A stretch of DNA of 64,000 nucleotides. It comes from Azorhizobium oxalatiphilum (GTDB lineage Bacteria > Pseudomonadota > Alphaproteobacteria > Rhizobiales > Xanthobacteraceae). The translations under genes and the position numbers were made by a program. Where the stretch lies: NCBI RefSeq assembly GCF_014635325.1, contig NZ_BMCT01000001.1, positions 525,743-589,742 on the forward strand, read 5' to 3'. The notes under the pieces were generated by a model. That model did no database searches, was not told the DNA's origin, and saw nothing but the letters and a program-made list of their open reading frames with translations. Positions 43,629 to 51,325 of this stretch are shown one piece after another. The first letter of the stretch is position 1; each line of letters begins with the position of its first letter.

Positions 43629-44426
43629 ATGCAGCGCTCCCCTCTCGTCTTCGCCCTCCAGCTTCTCGTCACGCTGCTGGCGGCCGCCTTTCTGGTGGTG
43701 CCGGCGGCCCAGTCCATCCTCGCCGGCCTGACGGTGAACTATTTTCAGGGCCTGCGCTCCGGCCTCACGCTGGACTGGGTGGCGCAGGTGTGGGGGCTCT
43801 ATGCGCCCACCATCCTGCGCTCCATCCTGCTGGCGTTGGCAACGCTCGGCGTCACGCTCCTCATCGGCGTGCCCGCCGGCTGGGCGCTGGCCCGCAAGCC
43901 GGGCCGCCTGTCGCGCCTCGTGGAGGAGGTGGTGACGCTGCCCGTCGCCATCCCCGGCCTTGCCCTCGCGCTGGGCCTCATCCTCGCCTATGGCGGCATC
44001 CGCGAGTTCCGCGCCAGCGTGGCCTTCATTCTTGTTGGGCATGTGCTCTACACGCTGCCCTTCATGCTGCGCTCGGTGATGGCGGTGCTTGCCGCCATCG
44101 ACGTGCGCACGCTGGAGGAGGGTGCCGCGAGTCTGGGCGCCTCGCCGTGGCAGCGCTTCATCCAGGTGGTGGTGCCCAATGCGCGCCCCGGCATCCTGGC
44201 CGGCTCGCTCATGGTGGTCACGCTCTCCATCGGCGAGTTCAACCTCACCTGGATGCTGCACACCCCGCTCACCCAGACATTGCCCGTGGGCCTTGCCGAC
44301 AGCTACGCCTCCATGCGGCTCGAAATCGCCAGCGCCTACACGCTGGTCTTCTTCCTGATGATTGTGCCCTTGCTCATTGCCATCCAGATCATGGGTGGCG
44401 AGAAGCGGGCGAAGAAGCGGAAATGA
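43629..44426 (+). CDS. ABC transporter permease 2 of the LacI-linked operon
   Basis: A 265-residue inner-membrane permease. Six hydrophobic segments surround the coupling motif LEEGAASLGASPWQRFIQVV. It begins 4 bases after permease 1, with which it should form a heterodimeric channel. The C-terminus GGEKRAKKRK is strongly basic, consistent with a cytoplasmic end. Confidence 0.92.
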   Translation: MQRSPLVFALQLLVTLLAAAFLVVPAAQSILAGLTVNYFQGLRSGLTLDWVAQVWGLYAPTILRSILLALATLGVTLLIGVPAGWALARKPGRLSRLVEEVVTLPVAIPGLALALGLILAYGGIREFRASVAFILVGHVLYTLPFMLRSVMAVLAAIDVRTLEEGAASLGASPWQRFIQVVVPNARPGILAGSLMVVTLSIGEFNLTWMLHTPLTQTLPVGLADSYASMRLEIASAYTLVFFLMIVPLLIAIQIMGGEKRAKKRK

Positions 44427-44430
44427 TCCC

Positions 44431-45480
44431 GTGACCGACACCCCCGCGCCCACCGGCGCCGCCATCACCCTGTCCGGCTGCGGCAAGACCTTCCCCGATG
44501 GCACCTGCGCGCTGGAGCCGCTGGACTTGCAGATCACGCCCGGCGAGACCATCGTCCTGCTCGGCCCCTCCGGCTGCGGCAAGACCACAACGCTGCGCAT
44601 CATCGCCGGCCTCGAAAGCCCGGATGCGGGCGGAAAAGTGCTGTTCGACGGGCAGGACGTGACCCAGCTTCCCATCGAGAAGCGCAATGTGGGCATGGTG
44701 TTCCAGTCCTACGCTTTGTTCCCCAACATGAGCGTCATCGAGAACGTGGCCTATGGCCTGCGGGTGCGCGGGGTGGCGAAGAAGGAGCGCCTCGCCCGCG
44801 CGGCCGAGGTGCTGGAGATGATGCGCATCGACCAGCTCGCCGAGCGCCGCATCGACCAGCTCTCCGGCGGCCAGCGCCAGCGCGTGGCGCTCGCCCGCGC
44901 GCTCGCCGTGCGGCCGCGCGTCATCCTGCTGGACGAGCCGCTCACCGCGCTCGACGCGGCGCTGCGCGATCATCTGCGCGCCGAGATCGACGGCCTGCTG
45001 CGCCGCCTCGCCATCACCGCCATCTATGTGACCCACGATCAGGCCGAGGCGCTGGCGCTGGGCGATCGCATCGTGGTGATGCGGCATGGCGCCATCGCGC
45101 AGATCGGGTCGCCACGGGATATCTACTTCCGGCCGGCGGATGACTTCGTCGCTTCCTTCGTCGGCGTCACCAACCGGCTCGAGGGCGCGGTGCGGGGCGG
45201 GCGGTTCGAGACGGCAGCGGGCAGCATCGCGGTGGCGGGGCCGGATCGGGCCACGGCGAGCCTCGCTTTCCGCCCTGAAACGGCGGTTCTGTGCGGGGCT
45301 GGAGACTCAGGGTTGCGCTTTCGCGTGGAACAGGTGCATTTCCAGGGGGCGCGCCAGCGTGTTCAGCTGGGCGCCGCCGATGGCGGCCGTCTCGTGGTAG
45401 AAGCGGCAGCCGATGCCGTTCTTGTGGTGGGTGACGATGTGGGCCTCGTGCTCGATCCTGCCCGTTTTGTTCTGGTGTGA
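44431..45480 (+). CDS. ABC transporter ATP-binding protein (UgpC/PotA type)
   Basis: A 349-residue ATPase. Walker A is GPSGCGKTT (about 44-52), the Q-loop VFQSYALFPNMSV, the signature LSGGQRQRV, Walker B VILLDEPLTALDA and the switch histidine in YVTHDQAEA. A C-terminal TOBE-like regulatory domain follows (about 245-349). It starts with GTG at 44431, 4 bases after the permease stop. A longer frame from 44362 would overlap permease 2. Confidence 0.93.
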   Translation: MTDTPAPTGAAITLSGCGKTFPDGTCALEPLDLQITPGETIVLLGPSGCGKTTTLRIIAGLESPDAGGKVLFDGQDVTQLPIEKRNVGMVFQSYALFPNMSVIENVAYGLRVRGVAKKERLARAAEVLEMMRIDQLAERRIDQLSGGQRQRVALARALAVRPRVILLDEPLTALDAALRDHLRAEIDGLLRRLAITAIYVTHDQAEALALGDRIVVMRHGAIAQIGSPRDIYFRPADDFVASFVGVTNRLEGAVRGGRFETAAGSIAVAGPDRATASLAFRPETAVLCGAGDSGLRFRVEQVHFQGARQRVQLGAADGGRLVVEAAADAVLVVGDDVGLVLDPARFVLV

Positions 45481-45489
45481 GTTGAACCG

Positions 45490-46311
45490 ATGCTGATTGC
45501 GCAACTGACCGATACCCATATCCGCATTCCCGGCAAGCTGGCTTACGGCGTGGTGGACTCGTCCGCCTATCTGGAACGGGCGGTTGCCTGGCTCCGCGCC
45601 TTGCCGCAACGGCCCGACGCGGTGGTCGTCACCGGCGACCTGACCGATTTCGATCAACTGGAAGAATATGCCCGCTTCCGCTCCATCATGGAGCCGCTCG
45701 ATTTGCCGGTACATGTGATTCCGGGCAATCACGACAGCTCCGTGGGCGTGCGCGAGGCTTTTCCGCAGATCGTCGCCCGCACCGGCGGCAAGCCGGATGG
45801 CAAGGTGAACTACGTGGTGGAAGAGCTGCCGCTGCGCATCATCATGCTCGACAGCAGCGTGCCGAAGAAGCCCCATGGCGAGCTGGGCCCGGAGACGCTG
45901 GAATGGCTCGACCGCCAGTTGATGAAGTCGCGCCGTGACACGGTGGTGGCGCTGCATCACCCGCCGTTCCTCACCGGCATCCGGCACATGGACGCGCAGA
46001 ACCTCAAGGATGCCGCGGCGTTCGAGACCGTGATCGCGCGCCATGCCCATGTGCTCGGCGTGTGGTGCGGCCATGTCCATCGCACCATCGTCACCAATTT
46101 CGCCGGCCGCCCCTGCCGCATCGCGCCGTCCACCGCCCATGCGGTGAGCTTTGCTCTGGCGAAGGACGCACCGGCCAGCTTCCACATGGAGCCGCCGGCG
46201 GTGAGCCTGCATCTGTATGAGCCGGGCCGCGTGGTGTCGCACACCTGCTTCGTCAGCCCCTATGACGGCCCCTATCCCTTCTTCGACACCTCGAACCGCC
46301 TGATGGGCTGA
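45490..46311 (+). CDS. Metallophosphoesterase, GpdQ-like glycerophosphodiesterase
   Basis: A 273-residue binuclear metal phosphodiesterase. The metal ligands are in TDTH (D8, H10), VVTGDLTD (Asp), IPGNHD (Asn, His), LHHPP (His) and WCGHVHR (His-x-His). Length and N-terminal pattern (LIAQLTDTHIR) are close to GpdQ, which splits glycerophosphodiesters and other diesters; cAMP phosphodiesterase CpdA is a relative. It has no signal peptide, so it should act in the cytoplasm on substrate brought in by the importer encoded just upstream (9 bases). Confidence 0.88.
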   Translation: MLIAQLTDTHIRIPGKLAYGVVDSSAYLERAVAWLRALPQRPDAVVVTGDLTDFDQLEEYARFRSIMEPLDLPVHVIPGNHDSSVGVREAFPQIVARTGGKPDGKVNYVVEELPLRIIMLDSSVPKKPHGELGPETLEWLDRQLMKSRRDTVVALHHPPFLTGIRHMDAQNLKDAAAFETVIARHAHVLGVWCGHVHRTIVTNFAGRPCRIAPSTAHAVSFALAKDAPASFHMEPPAVSLHLYEPGRVVSHTCFVSPYDGPYPFFDTSNRLMG

Positions 46312-46350
46312 GGCGCGGCGGGGCGCGCCTTCTCCACCTCTCGCAACAAC

Positions 46351-46496
46351 CCCCCTCTCCCGCTTGCGGGGGAGGGCTGGGGAGGGGGCAGGAGCGGAAC
46401 GGACTCATGATGGAGGGGGACGGCGCGTGTGGCGCCCGTTCCCGCCGCCTGCGGCGGCGCCCCCTCCCAACCCTCCCCCGCAAGCGGGAGAGGGCT
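46351..46496. repeat. Composite REP-like element (copy e)
   Basis: Units at 46351-46388 and 46460-46496 face each other, tails inward, with GCCGCCTGCGGCGGC before the right unit, as in copy d. It lies between convergent genes. Confidence 0.88.
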
Positions 46497-46594
46497 TCGT
46501 GCTGCGCCTGAAGGGTTTGGCGTGACGTCTAGAGCATGTCCGGCTTTGATTGCTCCGCAATCCAAGTCGAAAGACATTCTCTATCAAAGACTTG

Positions 46595-46631
46595 GAGCGT
46601 TTCAGCGTTTCCATGAAACGATGAAACGCTC
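46595..46631. other. Long near-perfect palindrome at the end of the allantoate gene
   Basis: GAGCGTTTCA (46595-46604) and TGAAACGCTC (46622-46631) enclose CGTTTC-CAT-GAAACG, giving 16 paired bases with one mismatch and a 3-base loop. It touches the stop codon of the leftward gene. No T-tract; a repeat or mRNA-end structure. The remainder of 46497-46594 shows nothing clear. Confidence 0.7.
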
Positions 46632-47860
46632 TAGGCAGCCGCCAGCCACAGCACACACGCATGCAGCGCCTGAGCAGCCAGCGCGATGTCATCCGCCGCC
46701 GCATGCTCGCGCGGATTGTGGCTGCCGTTCGTTGACCGCACGAACAGCATGGCAATGGGCATCACGCCATTGAGCGACAGCCCGTCGTGCCCCGCGCCCG
46801 AGGGCAGATGATGCACGGGCGCCCCCACATCCGCCACCGCCTCGGCCAGCGCCGCCTGAAGGCCCGCATCGCAGGGCGCGGCGGCTGCGTCATAACCCAC
46901 CTCCAGCGTCACGCAGAGCCCCCGCGCGGCGGCGATCTCGCGGCAGCGCGCCTCGATGTCCGCGAAGGCGCGGTTGCGCTGGGGATCGTCCGGCGCCCGC
47001 ACATCCAGCGAGAACTGCACCGCCCCCGGCACCACGTTCACCGCCCCGCCGGGCATGGAAAGCGTGCCCACGGTGGCCACCAGCCCCGGCTCGCCCTGTG
47101 CGCGCTTTTCCGCCGCCAGCACCATCTCGGCGGCGCCGGCCAGAGCGTCGTGCCGCAGCTCCATGGGCAGGGTGCCGGAATGGCCGGCCTCACCACTCAC
47201 CCGCACCTGAGCGCGCGTCGCCCCCGCGATCGCGGTGACGATGCCAAGCGGCAGGCCGAGCTTTTCCAGCACCGGCCCCTGCTCGATATGCACCTCCACA
47301 TAAGCGCGCGCGTCTTCTGCGCGGCTGGCGGTGGCAATGGCGGCGGGATCGACCCCGAAGGCGATCAGCGCCTCCCGGCGGCTGATGCCGTCCGCATCCC
47401 GATGCTCCAGCGTTGCGGGGTCGAAGCGCCCGGCCAGCGCGCGCGAGGAGGTCAGCGTTGAGGGAAAACGCACGCCTTCCTCATCCGCGAAAGCGAACAC
47501 CTCGATGGGGAAGGGCAGGCGGGTATTGGTGCGGTTGAGTTCCTCCACCACCGCCAGACCCACCACCACGCCGAGATTGCCGTCATAGATGCCGGCATTG
47601 CGCACGGTGTCGATATGTGAGCCAATGATCAACGCTGGCGCATCCGGGCGCGTGCCCTCATAGCGCCCCACCACCGAGCCGGTGGCGTCCAGATGCACCG
47701 CCATGCCGGCGGCCGCGAACCAGCGCGCCACCTCGCCCGCCGCCGCCTTATGGGCGGGGGAGAGGGTGAGGCGGGTCATCTCGCCCGGCACGTCGGTGAA
47801 GCGCGCCAGCGCTTCAAGGCGGACCTGAAGGGCAGTGGCGGAAAGGGGGGCGTGGGACAT
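46631..47860 (-). CDS. allC: Allantoate amidohydrolase (M20 family)
   Basis: A 409-residue binuclear metal amidohydrolase. Metal-ligand motifs are GSHIDTV (His, Asp), YDGNLG (Asp), FADEEGVRF (Glu pair) and EVHIEQG (His). The same family includes N-carbamoyl-L-amino-acid hydrolases and ureidoglycolate amidohydrolases, but position in the urate operon makes allantoate the likely substrate, giving ureidoglycolate-level products, ammonia and carbon dioxide. It begins 3 bases after the stop of the PuuE-UraD gene. Confidence 0.88.
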   Translation of the reverse strand: MSHAPLSATALQVRLEALARFTDVPGEMTRLTLSPAHKAAAGEVARWFAAAGMAVHLDATGSVVGRYEGTRPDAPALIIGSHIDTVRNAGIYDGNLGVVVGLAVVEELNRTNTRLPFPIEVFAFADEEGVRFPSTLTSSRALAGRFDPATLEHRDADGISRREALIAFGVDPAAIATASRAEDARAYVEVHIEQGPVLEKLGLPLGIVTAIAGATRAQVRVSGEAGHSGTLPMELRHDALAGAAEMVLAAEKRAQGEPGLVATVGTLSMPGGAVNVVPGAVQFSLDVRAPDDPQRNRAFADIEARCREIAAARGLCVTLEVGYDAAAAPCDAGLQAALAEAVADVGAPVHHLPSGAGHDGLSLNGVMPIAMLFVRSTNGSHNPREHAAADDIALAAQALHACVLWLAAA

Positions 47861-47863
47861 GCG

Positions 47864-49294
47864 TCAGGCCGCCGAGGGCAGGATCTGCTGGAGGCGCATC
47901 AGGCAGATGCGGGCGATCTGGGCCAGCGCCTCCTTCCGCTCCTCGTCCGGCGTGTTGGTGAGGCGGCGCTCGAAAGCGGCGATGATCTCATCCTTCTTCG
48001 CGCCACGCACGGCCATGATGAAGACGAAGCCGAACTTCACCACATAATCCGCGTTGAGAACCGTGAAGCGGGCCTTCTCCTCCTCGGTGAGGCTGTCGAG
48101 CCCGGCGGAGGATTGTTCTTCCGTTGAGTCCGCCGTCAGCATCTTCGCCGCCGCAAGCCGTCCGGCCAGATCCGGATGCTGGTTGATGACGGCCAACTGC
48201 TGCTCCACGGACGCCGCATTGAGCACGGCGAGAAGCGCGTCCCGCAGCCCCTCGGCGGTGTCGTGGGCGGGGGTGAGGCCGGCGTCATAGACGGCGGCGG
48301 CGATGAAGGGCGAATGCTCGATGATGCCGCCGAACCGCTCCATGAACAAAGGCCGCGACATGCGGCTCGGCACATAGCCGCCCTTCGGGGGATGGTTGGC
48401 GATCCAGTGGCGGGCGATGTCGAGGCGCGTCGTCACCCAGACATTCTCATGCGCGGCGATATGGTCGAGGAAGCGGGCGAGCGCCTGCGCCCGGCCGGGC
48501 CGGCCCACGAGCCGGCAGTGCAGACCCACGGAGAGCATGCGCGGGGCCGTCTCGCCTTCCGCATAGAGCAGGTCGAAGCTGTCGCGCAGATAGGCGAAGA
48601 AGTCGTCGCCCGAGGCATAGCCCTCGGGGATGGCGAAGCGCATGTCATTGGCTTCGAGCGTATAGGGCACCATGAGGAACGGTCCCTGCGGGCCCTCCAC
48701 CCAATAGGGCAGCTCGTCGGCATAGGTGTCGGCGGAATAGAGGAAGCCGCCTTCCGCCATGGTGAGCGGCAGCGTGTTTTCGCCCGTACGGCCCTGATAG
48801 AAACCGAGCGGCCGGCTGCCGGCCACTTCCGTCTGGATGCGCACGGCTTCGGCAATATGCGCGCGCTCATCCGCTTCGGAAAAGTTGCGATAGTCGATCC
48901 AGCGCAAACCGTGGCTGGCGATCTCCCAACCGGCCTCGTTCATAGCGGCAACCGCCTCCGGATTGCGCTCCAGCGCCTTGGCGACGCCGAACACCGTCAC
49001 CGGCATGTTGCGCGCGGTGAACATGCGGTGGAGCCGCCAGAAGCCGGCGCGGGCGCCGAACTCGTAGATGGACTCCATGTTCATGTGCCGCTGGCCGGGC
49101 CAGGGCTGGGCACCGGAAATATCCGAGAGGAAGGCTTCGGATTCGCCATCGCCATGGAGCAGGCAGCGCTCGGCGCCTTCCTCGTAATTGATCACGAACT
49201 GAATTGCGATCCGCGCCTCGCCCGGCCAGCGGGGATGGGGCGGGTTGCGGCCATAGCCGATGAGGTCGCGGGGATAGGGCGTGCTGTCGGTCAT
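47864..49294 (-). CDS. puuE: PuuE-UraD fusion: allantoinase plus OHCU decarboxylase
   Basis: A 476-residue two-domain enzyme. Residues about 1-305 are a polysaccharide-deacetylase-like allantoinase (PuuE: DLIGYGRNPPHPRWPGEARI near the start, GWEIASHGLRWIDY, FYQGRTGENTLPL). Residues about 315-476 are 2-oxo-4-hydroxy-4-carboxy-5-ureidoimidazoline (OHCU) decarboxylase (HSPFIAAAVYDAGL, NQHPDLAGRLA with the catalytic His, ADYVVKFGFVFIMAVRG, RLTNTPDEERKEALAQI). It performs two successive steps: OHCU to S-allantoin, then ring opening to allantoate. Start at 49294 after GAGGCTGAG. It lies 7 bases after the HIU hydrolase gene. Confidence 0.94.
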   Translation of the reverse strand: MTDSTPYPRDLIGYGRNPPHPRWPGEARIAIQFVINYEEGAERCLLHGDGESEAFLSDISGAQPWPGQRHMNMESIYEFGARAGFWRLHRMFTARNMPVTVFGVAKALERNPEAVAAMNEAGWEIASHGLRWIDYRNFSEADERAHIAEAVRIQTEVAGSRPLGFYQGRTGENTLPLTMAEGGFLYSADTYADELPYWVEGPQGPFLMVPYTLEANDMRFAIPEGYASGDDFFAYLRDSFDLLYAEGETAPRMLSVGLHCRLVGRPGRAQALARFLDHIAAHENVWVTTRLDIARHWIANHPPKGGYVPSRMSRPLFMERFGGIIEHSPFIAAAVYDAGLTPAHDTAEGLRDALLAVLNAASVEQQLAVINQHPDLAGRLAAAKMLTADSTEEQSSAGLDSLTEEEKARFTVLNADYVVKFGFVFIMAVRGAKKDEIIAAFERRLTNTPDEERKEALAQIARICLMRLQQILPSAA

Positions 49295-49301
49295 CTCAGC
49301 C

Positions 49302-49655
49302 TCAGGAGCCGCGATAGGTGGAATAGGCCCACGGGGAGCAGAGCAGGGGCACATGGTAGTGCCCGTCCTCGCTCACCGTGAAGCGCAGCGGCACGAGGTC
49401 GAGGAAGGGCGGCTCGGCGGTCTTCGCCCCGGAGGCGCGGAAATAGGCGCCCATGTGGAAGACGATCTCATAGGTGCCGGGGTGATAATCATCGCCGGCC
49501 ATGAGGGGGGCGTCGGTGCGGCCGTCCGCATTGGTCACGGTGCCGGTGATGAAGCGCCGGTTGCCATCCGCATCGATGGCGAACAGCTCCAGCGCCACTC
49601 CGGCGGCGGGCCGCCCGGACACCGTATCGAGCACATGCGTGGACAGACGCCCCAT
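49302..49655 (-). CDS. hiuH: 5-hydroxyisourate hydrolase (transthyretin-like)
   Basis: A 117-residue enzyme that opens 5-hydroxyisourate to OHCU, the step after urate oxidase. Landmarks are LSTHVLDTVSGRPAAGV at the start (catalytic His), HYHVPLLCSPWAYSTYRGS at the end, with the invariant C-terminal YRGS, and the size of a transthyretin-fold subunit that makes tetramers. It is the first gene of the leftward purine operon, divergent from puuD. Confidence 0.96.
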   Translation of the reverse strand: MGRLSTHVLDTVSGRPAAGVALELFAIDADGNRRFITGTVTNADGRTDAPLMAGDDYHPGTYEIVFHMGAYFRASGAKTAEPPFLDLVPLRFTVSEDGHYHVPLLCSPWAYSTYRGS

Positions 49656-49822
49656 CTTCCCCTCCGAGCCAACTCCGGCCTGTCGGCAGAACCGCAGGCG
49701 CTCCTGTTTCTTTTATCGAACATATCGCATGAGAAGGAGGTGGGGTGCGTGCCGGAAAATAGGGCATCGCAGGAGAGCGAATGTGCCACCGCTTGCCATG
49801 GACGCGGCGCTGATGGCGAGGC

Positions 49823-50000
49823 TTTGTGCCATCGCGTGAACATGCTCGGATCATGTTCCGGGTGCGCGATGGTACAAAACGAGGCGTATCAAGATCTGGA
49901 AGGCTGTTTTTGAGGCAAATTGGCCTGTGTGCCGTTCCGTGGCCAAGGATGTGCCATCGGGGACTGTCCGTTAGACTGCGCCGGCATTTGTACCATCGAG
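49823..50000. promoter_or_regulatory. Nested dyad and repeated motif in the urate divergent promoter
   Basis: TTTGTGCCATCGCG (49823-49836) and its inverted partner CGCGATGGTACAAA (49865-49878) enclose a perfect GAACATG/CATGTTC dyad (49838-49844, 49852-49858). The same outer motif recurs in direct orientation at 49948-49961 (GATGTGCCATCGGG) and 49987-50000 (TTTGTACCATCGAG), the last ending 12 bases before puuD. Inferred operators for a purine-catabolism regulator. The remainder of the 357-base gap (49656-50012) has no gene. Confidence 0.7.
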
Positions 50001-50012
50001 GGCCCGCGCGTC

Positions 50013-51251
50013 ATGGAACCCGCTTTGCTGGAACCCATCCTGCACGAATTCGGCAGTCTGCTCCTGCGCTGGGCTCATATCGTCGCCGGCATGGCCTGGA
50101 TCGGCGCCTCCTTCTACTTCATGCACCTCGACGCCGCGCTGCGGCCCACCCCGCAAATACCTGCGGGAAAGGGCGGGGAAGCCTGGGAAGTCCATGGCGG
50201 CGGCTTTTATCAGGTCAAGAAATACCTTGTGGCGCCTGAATTCCTGCCCGATCACCTGATCTGGCACAAGTGGGAGAGCTATTTTACCTGGATCACCGGC
50301 GCCCTGTTACTTGTGTGGACCTATTACTATCAGGCCACCCTGTTCCTCATCGATCCCGCCGTTCTGGCCCTAACCCCCTGGCAGGCCTTCGGGATCGGCG
50401 CCGGCGGCATTGCGTTCGGCTGGATCTTCTACGATCTCGTCTGCCGCTCGCCTCTGGGCAGGAGCGATCTGTACGTGGGCATCGTGGTGTTCGTGTTCGT
50501 GGTCGGCATGGCCTTGTTTTTCCAGAACGTTTTCTCCCCGCGCGGCGCCTTCGTCCATACCGGCGCGGTGATGGCGACCATTATGACCGCCAACGTCTTC
50601 CTCATCATCCAGCCCAACCAGCGCAAGGTGGTGGCGGCGCTCAAGGCCGGGCAGGAGCCGGATCCGAAGTATGGCAAGATCGGCAAGCTGCGGTCCTCGC
50701 ACAACAATTACTTCACCCTGCCCGTCATCTTCCTGATGATGTCGAACCATTATCCCATCACCTATTCCACGCCCTATGCCTTCGTCATCGTCGCCCTTGC
50801 GCTGATCGGCGGCGCGGTGGTGAGGGTCTTCTACAATCGCCGCCATGCGGGACATGGCAATGCGTGGTGGTGCTGGGGCGTTGCTTTCGCCTGCCTCATC
50901 GCCGCCATCGCCCTCTGCCTCACTACCACCCCGCAGGGGCGCCTCGCTCTGGGCCTGCCCGCCCTCGTCAGTACAGCAGAAGCAGCACCCGCCCCAGTTG
51001 TGGAGGTGCCCCCGCAAGTACAGGACGTGGTGATGGGCCGCTGCTCCATGTGCCACACCGCCGAGCCGGTCTATGAGGGCATCGCCACCGCCCCGCGCGG
51101 CATCCTGCTGGACACGCCGGCGGCGATGGAACGCAACAAGTCCTTGATTCTCATGCAGTCCGTGCTGACGCACGCCATGCCGCCCAACAACATCACCGAG
51201 ATCACGCCCGAGGAGCGCGCGGCCCTGAAAGCGTGGGCGACGGCCCGCTGA
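50013..51251 (+). CDS. puuD: Membrane-bound urate oxidase PuuD with cytochrome c domain
   Basis: A 412-residue urate oxidase of the bacterial PuuD type, unrelated to soluble uricase. An eight- or nine-helix membrane domain (about 1-315, with the start RWAHIVAGMAWIGASFYF and HNNYFTLPVIFLMMSNHYP) is followed by a linker and a small c-type cytochrome with CSMCH (about residue 350), so electrons from urate go to the respiratory chain rather than directly to oxygen. ATG at 50013 has no strong ribosome-binding site but fits the family start. It supplies 5-hydroxyisourate to the leftward operon. Confidence 0.94.
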   Translation: MEPALLEPILHEFGSLLLRWAHIVAGMAWIGASFYFMHLDAALRPTPQIPAGKGGEAWEVHGGGFYQVKKYLVAPEFLPDHLIWHKWESYFTWITGALLLVWTYYYQATLFLIDPAVLALTPWQAFGIGAGGIAFGWIFYDLVCRSPLGRSDLYVGIVVFVFVVGMALFFQNVFSPRGAFVHTGAVMATIMTANVFLIIQPNQRKVVAALKAGQEPDPKYGKIGKLRSSHNNYFTLPVIFLMMSNHYPITYSTPYAFVIVALALIGGAVVRVFYNRRHAGHGNAWWCWGVAFACLIAAIALCLTTTPQGRLALGLPALVSTAEAAPAPVVEVPPQVQDVVMGRCSMCHTAEPVYEGIATAPRGILLDTPAAMERNKSLILMQSVLTHAMPPNNITEITPEERAALKAWATAR

Positions 51252-51325
51252 AAGCGGCCTTGCGCTTGACGTTGCCGGCCTTCGGGGCCATGCCCATCCC
51301 CACCAATGAGGGAAGACCGAAAACC

